Source: Epilithonimonas xixisoli (GTDB lineage: Bacteria; Bacteroidota; Bacteroidia; Flavobacteriales; Weeksellaceae). Taken from it: a DNA stretch of 64,000 nt. The position numbers and the translations under genes are program-made. Location of the stretch: NCBI RefSeq assembly GCF_004365655.1, contig NZ_SOEO01000002.1, positions 310,001 to 374,000 on the forward strand, written 5' to 3'. The notes under the pieces are model-generated. The model had not been told where the DNA came from, did no database searches, and saw only the letters and a list, made by a program, of their open reading frames with translations. Below, in pieces: positions 1 through 6,922 of this stretch. Position 1 is the first letter of the stretch; each line of letters opens with the position of its first letter.

Positions 1-121
1 GATGACAGCAATCTGGGTAGTTTCGCCTATAGTTTTGGTTTTTCACCTTTTATTAACGCCCATTTTGTGGTTCAAAAGAAAGAAACAAAGAGAATATTTA
101 CAAGGAATTAATTTAAAATAA
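1..121 (+). CDS. darA: Partial C-terminus, probable DarA (dialkylresorcinol condensing enzyme)
   Basis: The window opens inside a reading frame (first full codon at base 2) that ends with TAA at 119-121, two bases before the next start. The visible 39 residues contain one hydrophobic stretch followed by a basic tail (WFKRKK), as in a membrane-anchored C-terminus. The identity is inferred from position: in flexirubin clusters darA normally lies directly upstream of the DarB-type ketosynthase, which is the next gene. DarA condenses two beta-keto acyl units into the dialkylresorcinol ring. The visible residues alone do not prove the family. Confidence 0.5.
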   Translation, partial: MTAIWVVSPIVLVFHLLLTPILWFKRKKQREYLQGINLK

Positions 122-123
122 AA

Positions 124-1263
124 ATGAGTAACGTTTATATCACCAAATCTTCTACATATCTGCCAAACGAGCCGGTTTCTAATGACGAAATGGAAACACA
201 TCTTGGTTTGGTCAACAATACACCTTCCAAAGCAAGAGCTTTGATTTTGAGAAACAATCAAATCAAAACAAGATATTACGCTTTGGACAAAAACGGACAG
301 CCAACGCACACCAATGCTCAAATTACAGCAGCGGCAATCAATGGCCTTTTTGATGAGAATTTCAAAAAAGAAGATATGGAACTTTTGTCTTGCGGAACCA
401 CTTCTGCTGACCAAATTCAGCCTTCGCACGCCTCAATGGTTCACGGCGAGTTGAACATTGGAAAATCTGTAGAAATCAATACGTCTATGGGACTTTGCAA
501 CTCTGGAATGAACGCTTTGAACTATGGATTTCTATCCGTAAAAGCTGGCGTTAAAGACAATGCCGTTTGCGTAGGTTCGGAAAGATTCTCTTCCTGGATG
601 ACGGCGGACAAATTTGACCACGAGGCAGAAAACCTCAAGCTTTTGGAAGAAAAACCCATCATCGCTTTCAAAAGAGATTTCCTAAGATGGATGTTGTCTG
701 ATGGCGCTGGTGCATTTTTATTGGAAAATAAACCAAGAGAAAATGAAACATCTCTAAGAATCGAATGGATTGATTTCTATTCTTATGCGCACCAAATCGA
801 AGCTTGTATGTATTCAGGTTGCGAAAAACAGGAAGACGGAAGCCTCAAATCTTGGGCAGATTATCCTTCTGACGAATGGTTGAAACAATCGATTTTTGCT
901 TTGAAACAAGACACGAAAATCCTTGACAAATATATTTTGGTAAAAGGTGCAGAAAGTTTGAGAACATCTTTTGACAAACATCAGTTGGACCCAGAAACTG
1001 TGGACCACGTTTTGGCGCACATTTCTTCTGGTTACTTCAAAGACGGATTGAAAGAGGAATTTGCCAATGTAGGATTGGATTTTCCTTGGGAAAAATGGTT
1101 CTACAATCTTTCCGAAGTGGGGAACATCGGCGCTGGTTCTATCTTCATCGCTGTTGAGCAATTGATGAATTCTGGGAAATTGAAGAAAGGTGAAAAAATC
1201 CTTCTTTGCGTTCCAGAAAGTGGAAGATTCGCGTATTCTTGTGCCTTATTGACGGTTTGCTAA
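124..1263 (+). CDS. darB: DarB-like beta-ketoacyl-ACP synthase III
   Basis: A 379-residue thiolase-fold ketosynthase of the FabH/DarB class. The triad is readable: Cys125 in GLCNSG, His299 in LAHISS and Asn334 in GNIGAGS. The Asn in place of a second His is typical of the KAS III branch. Known DarB enzymes make the beta-keto acyl precursor that DarA condenses into the dialkylresorcinol half of flexirubin. The gene follows the probable darA end by two bases and overlaps the next gene (TAATG), so the genes are probably co-transcribed and translationally coupled. Length is normal for the family. The class is secure from the triad; the DarB assignment rests on cluster context. Confidence 0.85.
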   Translation: MSNVYITKSSTYLPNEPVSNDEMETHLGLVNNTPSKARALILRNNQIKTRYYALDKNGQPTHTNAQITAAAINGLFDENFKKEDMELLSCGTTSADQIQPSHASMVHGELNIGKSVEINTSMGLCNSGMNALNYGFLSVKAGVKDNAVCVGSERFSSWMTADKFDHEAENLKLLEEKPIIAFKRDFLRWMLSDGAGAFLLENKPRENETSLRIEWIDFYSYAHQIEACMYSGCEKQEDGSLKSWADYPSDEWLKQSIFALKQDTKILDKYILVKGAESLRTSFDKHQLDPETVDHVLAHISSGYFKDGLKEEFANVGLDFPWEKWFYNLSEVGNIGAGSIFIAVEQLMNSGKLKKGEKILLCVPESGRFAYSCALLTVC

Positions 1264-1694
1264 TGGAAAGCAACTTACCAAACTCCGACAAAGATTTTGT
1301 AGAAAGTCTGATTCCACAGAGATTTCCATTCGTAATGGTTGATGAAGTTTCCGACTATTCCGAGAATCTGGTTGTTTCAAGATTTACAATTAAAGAAGAT
1401 AATATTTTTGTGAGCGAAGGCATTTTCCAAGCTTCCGGTTTGATTGAACATCAGGCTCAGACGGTAGCTTTGCATACAGGTTATAAATATTTTCTCTTGG
1501 GTAAGGAATCTCCGACAGGTTACATAGGCGCAATAAAATCTGTTGAAGTTGAAACCTTACCAAAAGTAGGCGACCAACTGATTTCTGAAGCGACAATCCT
1601 GAACGAAATGATGGGCGTAACTCTAGTTGAAATCGTTACGAAAATCAATGAAACCGTGATTGCAAAATCGCAGATGAAAACCGTTGTGAAATAA
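1263..1694 (+). CDS. FabZ/FabA-like hot-dog 3-hydroxyacyl-ACP dehydratase, catalytic His replaced by Gln
   Basis: A 143-residue hot-dog protein. The start at 1263 is preferred over a longer frame from 1206 because it overlaps the previous stop as TAATG. FabZ enzymes carry a catalytic His in a LPHRYPF-type motif; here the matching motif is IPQRFPFVM with Gln19, while the Glu of the second motif (LIEHQAQ, Glu62) is kept. In aryl polyene clusters the dehydratases ApeI and ApeP are known to act as a hetero-complex. This subunit may therefore supply half an active site beside the next gene product, which has the His. A codon change by sequencing error is possible but not indicated. Confidence 0.82.
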   Translation: MESNLPNSDKDFVESLIPQRFPFVMVDEVSDYSENLVVSRFTIKEDNIFVSEGIFQASGLIEHQAQTVALHTGYKYFLLGKESPTGYIGAIKSVEVETLPKVGDQLISEATILNEMMGVTLVEIVTKINETVIAKSQMKTVVK

Positions 1695-1708
1695 AAAAAT
1701 AGCAAAAG

Positions 1709-1731
1709 CTTTTGTGACTTTTGTGGTTAAA
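1709..1731. repeat. Half copy of the ACCACAAA interspersed repeat
   Basis: The gap between the two dehydratase genes contains one arm (cttttgtgacttttgtggtt) that matches the right arm of the inverted repeats at 16568-16660 and 21767-21913. No left arm is visible here. Confidence 0.6.
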
Positions 1732-1738
1732 CTAAAAT

Positions 1739-2179
1739 ATGGAACTGAAGGCCGAGAACTTAATCAACATCCACAATTTTCTTCCCCATCGCAAACCAAT
1801 GCTGATGGCGGATTACATTTTGGAGTTGACGCCTGAAACCGTCATCACTTCTTTTGAAATCAAGCCTGATAATATTTTTGTTTTGAATAATGAATTGGTT
1901 GAAGCTGGATTGATAGAAAATGTGGCGCAAACGTGTTCATCGATTCTTGGACAAAGTTTTTTCAAAGGTGCGGATGTGGAAACCAAAGTCATCGGTTTCA
2001 TTACCAATATCAAAAAAATAGAAATTTTTGCGTTGCCAAAAGTTGGTGATAATATCATTTCCAAAGCTTCTCTGATTTCTCAATATGAGAACATTTGCAA
2101 CATTTTCTGCGAGACTTTTATTAATGATAAATTACTCATCCGAGCAGAAATCAATTTGTTTATTCAAGAAATTAAATAA
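1739..2179 (+). CDS. FabZ/FabA-like hot-dog 3-hydroxyacyl-ACP dehydratase
   Basis: A 146-residue hot-dog dehydratase with the FabZ dyad in place: His17 in FLPHRKPML and Glu60 in LIENVAQ. It would remove water from the 3-hydroxyacyl-ACP in each round of polyene chain building, giving the conjugated double bonds. It lies 44 bases after a sister gene whose motif has Gln instead of His, which suggests an ApeI/ApeP-like pair. The stop overlaps the next start (TAATG). Confidence 0.85.
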   Translation: MELKAENLINIHNFLPHRKPMLMADYILELTPETVITSFEIKPDNIFVLNNELVEAGLIENVAQTCSSILGQSFFKGADVETKVIGFITNIKKIEIFALPKVGDNIISKASLISQYENICNIFCETFINDKLLIRAEINLFIQEIK

Positions 2180-2583
2180 TGAAAAAACAAGACATTCCAC
2201 AAGACGAAAGTAATCTTCAATCAGCAAATATGACCGAAATGTTATACGTGACTGATGAAAATAACAATTACACCACCGCTCAAAGTATCGGCTGGGAAGC
2301 TAAAAAAGCAGCCCTTGACGAATCGATGGAACTCATTTATGAGAGAATTGAAGAAGCTAAGCAAAACGTCGCCAACAACATCGTGAGCCCAATCATCTAT
2401 TTTATGGAGTTGAATAAAATGGATTTGCAGGTTCTTGCGGCTTATGTTGACAAATGGCAATGGACCGTAAAACGACATTCAAAACCACACGTTTTCAAAA
2501 AACTAAGCGATTCTACTTTGAAAAAATATGCCGACGCCTTCGGAATTTCAGTAGATGAATTGAAAAATTTTGACGGGAAATAA
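2179..2583 (+). CDS. Cluster-linked protein with XRE-like helix-turn-helix C-terminus, unknown function
   Basis: A 134-residue acidic protein that I do not recognise as a characterised family. The first 50 residues are polar and probably disordered. The C-terminal 60 residues resemble a Cro/XRE-type fold: a helix containing MDLQVLAAYV, then a polar turn (KRHSKPHVFKKL) and a closing segment, KYADAFGISVDELKNF, typical of the last helix of HTH_3 domains. It is coupled to the dehydratase by TAATG overlap and followed by a hairpin terminator, so it ends the first transcript of the cluster. It could be a local regulator or a structural partner. Confidence 0.6.
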   Translation: MKKQDIPQDESNLQSANMTEMLYVTDENNNYTTAQSIGWEAKKAALDESMELIYERIEEAKQNVANNIVSPIIYFMELNKMDLQVLAAYVDKWQWTVKRHSKPHVFKKLSDSTLKKYADAFGISVDELKNFDGK

Positions 2584-2593
2584 TGAAATAAAT

Positions 2594-2628
2594 AACCCCT
2601 TCAGCGTTTTGAACTCTGAAGGGGTTTT
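2594..2628 (+). terminator. Hairpin terminator
   Basis: An 11-bp perfect stem (aaccccttcag / ctgaaggggtt) with an 11-base loop runs into a short T run at 2625-2628. It separates the small HTH-like gene from the BtrH-type gene and argues that the latter starts at 2642, after the hairpin. Confidence 0.75.
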
Positions 2629-2641
2629 AAAGAAACAACGA

Positions 2642-3637
2642 ATGAAAATAAATTTTGAACACCATCAGACAGCGCATTGCGAAAACGGTGTTGCTTCCAA
2701 TCTACTTCTCAACAAAGGTTTGAAACTCAGCGAGCCAATGATTTTCGGAATCGGTTCCGGATTATTTTTCGTGTATTTGCCTTTCTTAAAAGTGAATTTT
2801 GCGCCAGGTTTTAGTTATCGTCCAATGCCAGGTTCGATATTCACCAAAGCGGCAAAACGATTGGGAATTAAAATCAAAAGACAAAAGTTCTCAAATCCAG
2901 ACGAAGCTCAAAAGGCATTGGAGAAAAATTTAGAACAAAATATCCCAACTGGTTTACAGGTTGGTGTTTTCAACTTGACTTATTTTCCTGAAGAATATAA
3001 ATTCCATTTCAACGCCCACAATCTTGTGGTTTACGGAAAAGAAGATGGTAAATTCCTCATCAGCGACCCTGTAATGGATTTTGCAACCACGTTGACCGAA
3101 GCTGAACTTGAGAAAGTTCGTTACGCAAAAGGTGCACTCGCTCCAAAAGGTCATATGTATTTCCCAACACACATTCCGGAAAATGTACATTTGGAAGAAG
3201 CCATCAAAAAAGGAATTAAAGACACCTGCAAAAATATGCTCGCGCCAGTTCCATTAATTGGTGTAAAAGCAATGCGTTGGGTGGCGAAAAGCATCCCGAA
3301 ATGGGCTGAGAAAAAAGGTACCAAAGTCACCAATCATTATCTTGGACAACTCATCAGAATGCAGGAAGAAATCGGTACTGGTGGTGGCGGATTCAGATTT
3401 ATTTACGGTGCTTTTTTACAGGAGGCGTCTGTTATTCTTAAAAATGACGAGTTAAAGGAATTATCCAAAGAAATTACCGCAATCGGTGACCTTTGGAGAG
3501 ATTTTGCCGTGGATATTGCAAGAGTTTACAAAAACAGAAACTCGAAAAGCGATATTTACAATCAGCTTTCAAAGTCGATGTTGCATATTGCTGATTTGGA
3601 AGAGGCTTTTTATAAGAAACTGAGGAAGGCGATTTAA
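2642..3637 (+). CDS. BtrH N-terminal domain (papain-fold acyltransferase-like) protein
   Basis: A 331-residue protein whose N-terminal half matches the BtrH_N family. Cys13 in AHCENG lies in the nucleophile position. The segment HNLVVYG (His126) followed by FLISDP (Asp142) resembles the His/Asp part of a C39-like papain fold. BtrH itself transfers an acyl chain from a carrier protein to an aminoglycoside in butirosin synthesis. In this cluster an equivalent step would be moving the aryl polyene from its ACP onto the dialkylresorcinol hydroxyl, forming the flexirubin ester. That role is inference. The start at 2642 avoids coding through the terminator. Confidence 0.8.
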   Translation: MKINFEHHQTAHCENGVASNLLLNKGLKLSEPMIFGIGSGLFFVYLPFLKVNFAPGFSYRPMPGSIFTKAAKRLGIKIKRQKFSNPDEAQKALEKNLEQNIPTGLQVGVFNLTYFPEEYKFHFNAHNLVVYGKEDGKFLISDPVMDFATTLTEAELEKVRYAKGALAPKGHMYFPTHIPENVHLEEAIKKGIKDTCKNMLAPVPLIGVKAMRWVAKSIPKWAEKKGTKVTNHYLGQLIRMQEEIGTGGGGFRFIYGAFLQEASVILKNDELKELSKEITAIGDLWRDFAVDIARVYKNRNSKSDIYNQLSKSMLHIADLEEAFYKKLRKAI

Positions 3638-3686
3638 CCGTCAGCAGAATAATTTATCTAAATTTATACTTTAAACACAATGACTT

Positions 3687-3896
3687 ATGACAACATTCAG
3701 TTTCAAAATAGATTCCAGCGAGAGTAAAAAAATCAAAGCTATTCTCAAAGCTCTGGGGGTAACCGAATTGAAAATCAAAGAAGAAGAAATTCCTTCTAAA
3801 AAGTTTGCTGAAAAGGTAGACAGAGCCAGAAAGGAATATTCTGAAGGAAAAACGGTTGATGTAAATACAAAAAATATATGGGAAGGTATCAAATAG
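3687..3896 (+). CDS. Antitoxin partner of YoeB-type toxin
   Basis: A 69-residue, lysine- and glutamate-rich protein directly upstream of, and overlapping by 19 bases, a Txe/YoeB-type toxin. The N-terminal beta-strand (TTFSFKIDSSE) and a following helix resemble small flavobacterial antitoxins. The C-terminal part is probably the disordered toxin-binding tail. Together the two genes form a self-contained module unrelated to pigment synthesis. Confidence 0.75.
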   Translation: MTTFSFKIDSSESKKIKAILKALGVTELKIKEEEIPSKKFAEKVDRARKEYSEGKTVDVNTKNIWEGIK

Positions 3897-4159
3897 TCCG
3901 CACCAGGGAAGCGGAAAAAGACCTTGCTAAAATTTTAAAATCAGGTAATAAATCTGACATCAAAAAAGTGGAAATTTTCTTCACCGAAATCGAAGAACAT
4001 CCCAGAACCGGCACAGGATTACCAGAGCAATTAAAATACTTTGAAGGAGAAATCTGGAGCAGAAGGATTAATAAAAAAGACAGATTTGTTTATGAAATTT
4101 ATGAAGAAGATAAAAATGTCATTGTAGTGAGTTCCTTGGGACATTACAGCGACAACTAA
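3878..4159 (+). CDS. Txe/YoeB family mRNA endonuclease toxin
   Basis: A 93-residue RelE-superfamily toxin. The YoeB signature is clear: HPRTGTGLPEQLK with Glu50, WSRRINKKDRFVYEI with the paired Arg62-Arg63, and a C-terminal GHY (His89-Tyr90) matching the catalytic Glu, Arg and His of YoeB. Such toxins cut ribosome-bound mRNA until neutralised by the antitoxin. The gene overlaps its antitoxin gene and lies between the BtrH-type gene and the ABC exporter of the flexirubin cluster. Confidence 0.88.
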   Translation: MGRYQIVRTREAEKDLAKILKSGNKSDIKKVEIFFTEIEEHPRTGTGLPEQLKYFEGEIWSRRINKKDRFVYEIYEEDKNVIVVSSLGHYSDN

Positions 4160-4204
4160 ATTTTTCTTTAGCTATTTTCATTTATAAATCCTCAAAAACA
4201 AACA

Positions 4205-4960
4205 ATGTCAAATCCCATCATCGAAATAAAAAGCCTCTACAAGAAATACAAAAACTCGGAAGACTTTTCGGTTAATGATATTTCTTTCAATATTGATAAA
4301 AACGAAATCTACGGAATTCTCGGTCCAAACGGAGCGGGAAAAACCACGCTAATTTCTATGCTTTCAGGTTTGATTAAACCAACTTCAGGAAGTTTTACCA
4401 TCAACGGTTTGTCGCCGAAAAAAGACAATTCAAAAATCAAACAAATTATCGGCGTTGTTCCTCAGGAATATGCGCTCTACCCAACTTTGACGGCGAAAGA
4501 AAATCTTTTGTTCTTCGGAAGTCTGTATGGTTTGAAAAACGATTATCTTCACAAAGCAATCGATGAAGCTTTAGAATTAATGGGTTTAACGAAATTTGCC
4601 AACAAAAAAGTGGACCAGTTTTCAGGCGGAATGAAACGCCGTTGCAACCTAATTGCCGGAACACTTCACAACCCGAAAGTTCTGTTTCTGGACGAGCCAA
4701 CGGTCGGCGTTGATGTTCAATCCAAAAAAGCCATAATCGATTATCTTTTAGATTTAAATAAAAAAGGAACGTGCATTATTTATACCTCGCATCACCTTTC
4801 TGAGGCTGAGGAATTCTGTACAAAAATCGCCATCATCGACCACGGAAAAATCCACGCGACGGGAACACCGCAGGAACTGGTTGAAAGAGTCGCCAATGCC
4901 GAAAACCTTGAGGATGTTTTCATTTCATTAACCGGAAAAGAATTGAGAGATGTTGTATAA
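4205..4960 (+). CDS. ABC transporter ATP-binding protein of the pigment cluster
   Basis: A 251-residue ATPase with Walker A GPNGAGKTT (residues 40-48), the ABC signature SGGMK (140-144) and a Walker B ending LFLDEPT. It overlaps the permease gene by 11 bases, so the two make one exporter of the ABC-2 type. Flexirubin clusters usually carry such a pair, presumably to move the pigment or its precursor to the outer membrane. The substrate is inferred from context. Confidence 0.88.
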   Translation: MSNPIIEIKSLYKKYKNSEDFSVNDISFNIDKNEIYGILGPNGAGKTTLISMLSGLIKPTSGSFTINGLSPKKDNSKIKQIIGVVPQEYALYPTLTAKENLLFFGSLYGLKNDYLHKAIDEALELMGLTKFANKKVDQFSGGMKRRCNLIAGTLHNPKVLFLDEPTVGVDVQSKKAIIDYLLDLNKKGTCIIYTSHHLSEAEEFCTKIAIIDHGKIHATGTPQELVERVANAENLEDVFISLTGKELRDVV

Positions 4961-6212
4961 ATTGTGGAGAAGTTTCATCAAGGAAATTCAGTTATTAAAG
5001 CGGGATTCAGGCGGAATTGTCATCATTTTCCTGATGCCGTTGCTGTTGATTATTACGATTACTTTAATTCAGGATTCGACATTCAAAAATCTGGAGGGTT
5101 CAAAAATTCCGATTATTTTTATTGATAACGACAAGTCTGAAGTTTCCAAAGTCATCAAAAAAGAACTGGAAACCAGCAAAACATTTGAACTCGTCACCGA
5201 TTACAACGAAAAATCAGCCGAGAAAGCCGTATTTACAGGAGATTATCAAATGGCCATCGTCATTCCGGAAAATCTGACGAAAGATTTAAATTCAAATATC
5301 GATTCCAAAGTTCAGACCGTTGTAAGTTCGTTTGGTTTGGAAATCGACTCTACGGCGACAAAAGCTGTAGCTTCAAAAACGAAAGACATTCACCTCTATT
5401 TCGACCCCGCCACCAACGCTGGTTTCAAAAATTCTGTGATGAATGCCATCAACAAAATGGTTTTCGAAATCGAGAATAAAAAAATCTACAAAGCCTTCCA
5501 GGACCAATTGGGAACGACGGAAGACCTTGAAAATAAAAGCCTGATTACCTTCAAAGAAATCACACCAAACAAAGGCAACGAAGAAGTAATGCCAAATTCC
5601 GTACAACATAATGTTCCTGCCTGGGCGCTGTTTGCGATTTTCTTTATTGTGGTGCCGTTGTCGATTAATTTAGTCAAAGAAAAAAGTCAGGGAACGAGCG
5701 TGAGAGTTCGCGTGAGCCCGACGCCATATTACATTCATATTTTAGGAAAAACATTCACCTATCTCATTATTTGCGTTATCCAGTTTTTGCTGATGGTTGC
5801 AGTAGGAATCTGGCTTTTCCCGCTGATGGATTTGCCACAATTTGACGTTACCGGAAAAATGCTTCACCTTCTGATTGTCACTTTATTTGCAGGTTTGGCA
5901 GCGATTGGATTTGGCGTTTTAATCGGCACCGTTTCCGACACTCAGGAACAGTCGGCGCCGTTTGGAGCGACTTCTGTTGTGGTTTTGGCAGCGATTGGCG
6001 GAATTTGGGTTCCGGTTTTCCTGATGCCAGAATTTATGCAGAAAATCGCACAGTTTTCCCCGATGAACTGGGGACTGAATGCGTATTACGATATTATTTT
6101 AAGAAACAGTGGCATTGGCGAAATTGCCAAGGAACTGATTTTCTTATTTTTATTTTATATTGCGATGGTAACCATCTCTTTACTATACGAAAGAAAACAA
6201 AATGCAGTCTAA
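4950..6212 (+). CDS. ABC-2 type transporter permease
   Basis: A 420-residue membrane protein with one N-terminal membrane segment (about residues 22-41), a large periplasmic loop rich in Lys, Asp and Ser, and a C-terminal block of about five membrane segments (from about residue 225). This is the ABC2_membrane_3 layout. It is translationally overlapped with the ATPase before it and with the thioesterase after it. It should form the pore of the pigment-cluster exporter. Confidence 0.85.
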   Translation: MLYKLWRSFIKEIQLLKRDSGGIVIIFLMPLLLIITITLIQDSTFKNLEGSKIPIIFIDNDKSEVSKVIKKELETSKTFELVTDYNEKSAEKAVFTGDYQMAIVIPENLTKDLNSNIDSKVQTVVSSFGLEIDSTATKAVASKTKDIHLYFDPATNAGFKNSVMNAINKMVFEIENKKIYKAFQDQLGTTEDLENKSLITFKEITPNKGNEEVMPNSVQHNVPAWALFAIFFIVVPLSINLVKEKSQGTSVRVRVSPTPYYIHILGKTFTYLIICVIQFLLMVAVGIWLFPLMDLPQFDVTGKMLHLLIVTLFAGLAAIGFGVLIGTVSDTQEQSAPFGATSVVVLAAIGGIWVPVFLMPEFMQKIAQFSPMNWGLNAYYDIILRNSGIGEIAKELIFLFLFYIAMVTISLLYERKQNAV

Positions 6213-6621
6213 AAAATTAACTTGTACCGAAAAAGTACGCGTCCGTTTCAACGAGACAGACCCACTGGGAATCGTCTGGCACGGGCATTACATCGTGTAT
6301 TTTGAGGACGGAAGAGAGTCTTTCGGAAGACAGCACGGTTTGACTTATCTCGACATTCAGAAAGCTGGATTTACCACGCCGATTGTAAAAAGCACGTGTG
6401 AACATTTTCTGCCTTTAAAATATGGTGAAACTTTCAATATTGTAACGACTTTTGTGAATTCTGTTTCAGCGAAATTGATTTATAAATATGAGATTTTCAA
6501 CCAAAATAATCAATTGGTTTGCAGAGGAGAAACCATTCAGGTTTTTCTGGATTCTGAAAATAATTTATGCCTCTACAATCCCGAGTTTTTTCAGGCTTGG
6601 AAAGATAAAATGGGATTTTAG
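6202..6621 (+). CDS. YbgC-type acyl-CoA/acyl-ACP thioesterase (4HBT hot-dog)
   Basis: A 139-residue hot-dog thioesterase with the YbgC/4HBT signature: NETDPLGIVWHGHYIVYFEDGRE, giving Asp20 and His27 as the catalytic pair. It overlaps the permease gene by 11 bases. In flexirubin and aryl polyene clusters, thioesterases of this type may release or proofread acyl intermediates. The exact substrate cannot be read from the sequence. Confidence 0.85.
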   Translation: MQSKKLTCTEKVRVRFNETDPLGIVWHGHYIVYFEDGRESFGRQHGLTYLDIQKAGFTTPIVKSTCEHFLPLKYGETFNIVTTFVNSVSAKLIYKYEIFNQNNQLVCRGETIQVFLDSENNLCLYNPEFFQAWKDKMGF

Positions 6622-6922
6622 AAGACTTCTAGCAATTGGCTAATGGCTATTAGCTTTTTAAAAAATTGTTGTCCGATGAAAACAGACAAACACAATGTTT
6701 TACAAGACAAATCTACATTTCGCTCCTCTGGAGCTCTGTTTTTGGTGGTTTCACTTTTTTCTATTAACAGTAAATCCCAATGGGATTAAATACAGCTCCG
6801 TTAGGAGCATACTGATAATAGAAAAAAAATATTCAAAAATTAAAGCTCCGTAGGAGCGACCTGTTAATTGTATTTAATCGGCAATAATGTTTTCAAAATA
6901 AGATTCAAAATTTTAGTAATTA
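6622..6922. repeat. Intergenic region with three GCTCC-GGAGC hairpins and a TCCCA-TGGGA palindrome
   Basis: This 301-base gap has no convincing gene. It holds three short hairpins with the same stem: gctcctctggagc (6722-6734), gctccgttaggagc (6795-6808) and gctccgtaggagc (6845-6857). A palindrome, aatcccaatgggatt, lies at 6773-6787. A separate stretch at 6631-6654 (ggctaatggctattagc) resembles the sequence at 62699-62727. The hairpins look like REP-type units rather than a terminator, since no T run follows them. Confidence 0.65.

Noticed and set aside
1206-1262. Longer N-terminus for the first dehydratase
   Set aside because: The extra residues lie inside the upstream ketosynthase gene in another frame; the TAATG overlap start at 1263 fits the family.
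2570-2641. Longer N-terminus for the BtrH-type protein
   Set aside because: It would translate through a hairpin terminator, and the BtrH_N family begins at the start at 2642.
6005-6220. Short frame at the end of the ABC permease gene
   Set aside because: Out-of-frame shadow of the permease with no family features.
6720-6860. CRISPR-like array from the repeated GCTCC/GGAGC units
   Set aside because: The units are only 13-14 bases, the spacing is irregular and no cas genes are present.
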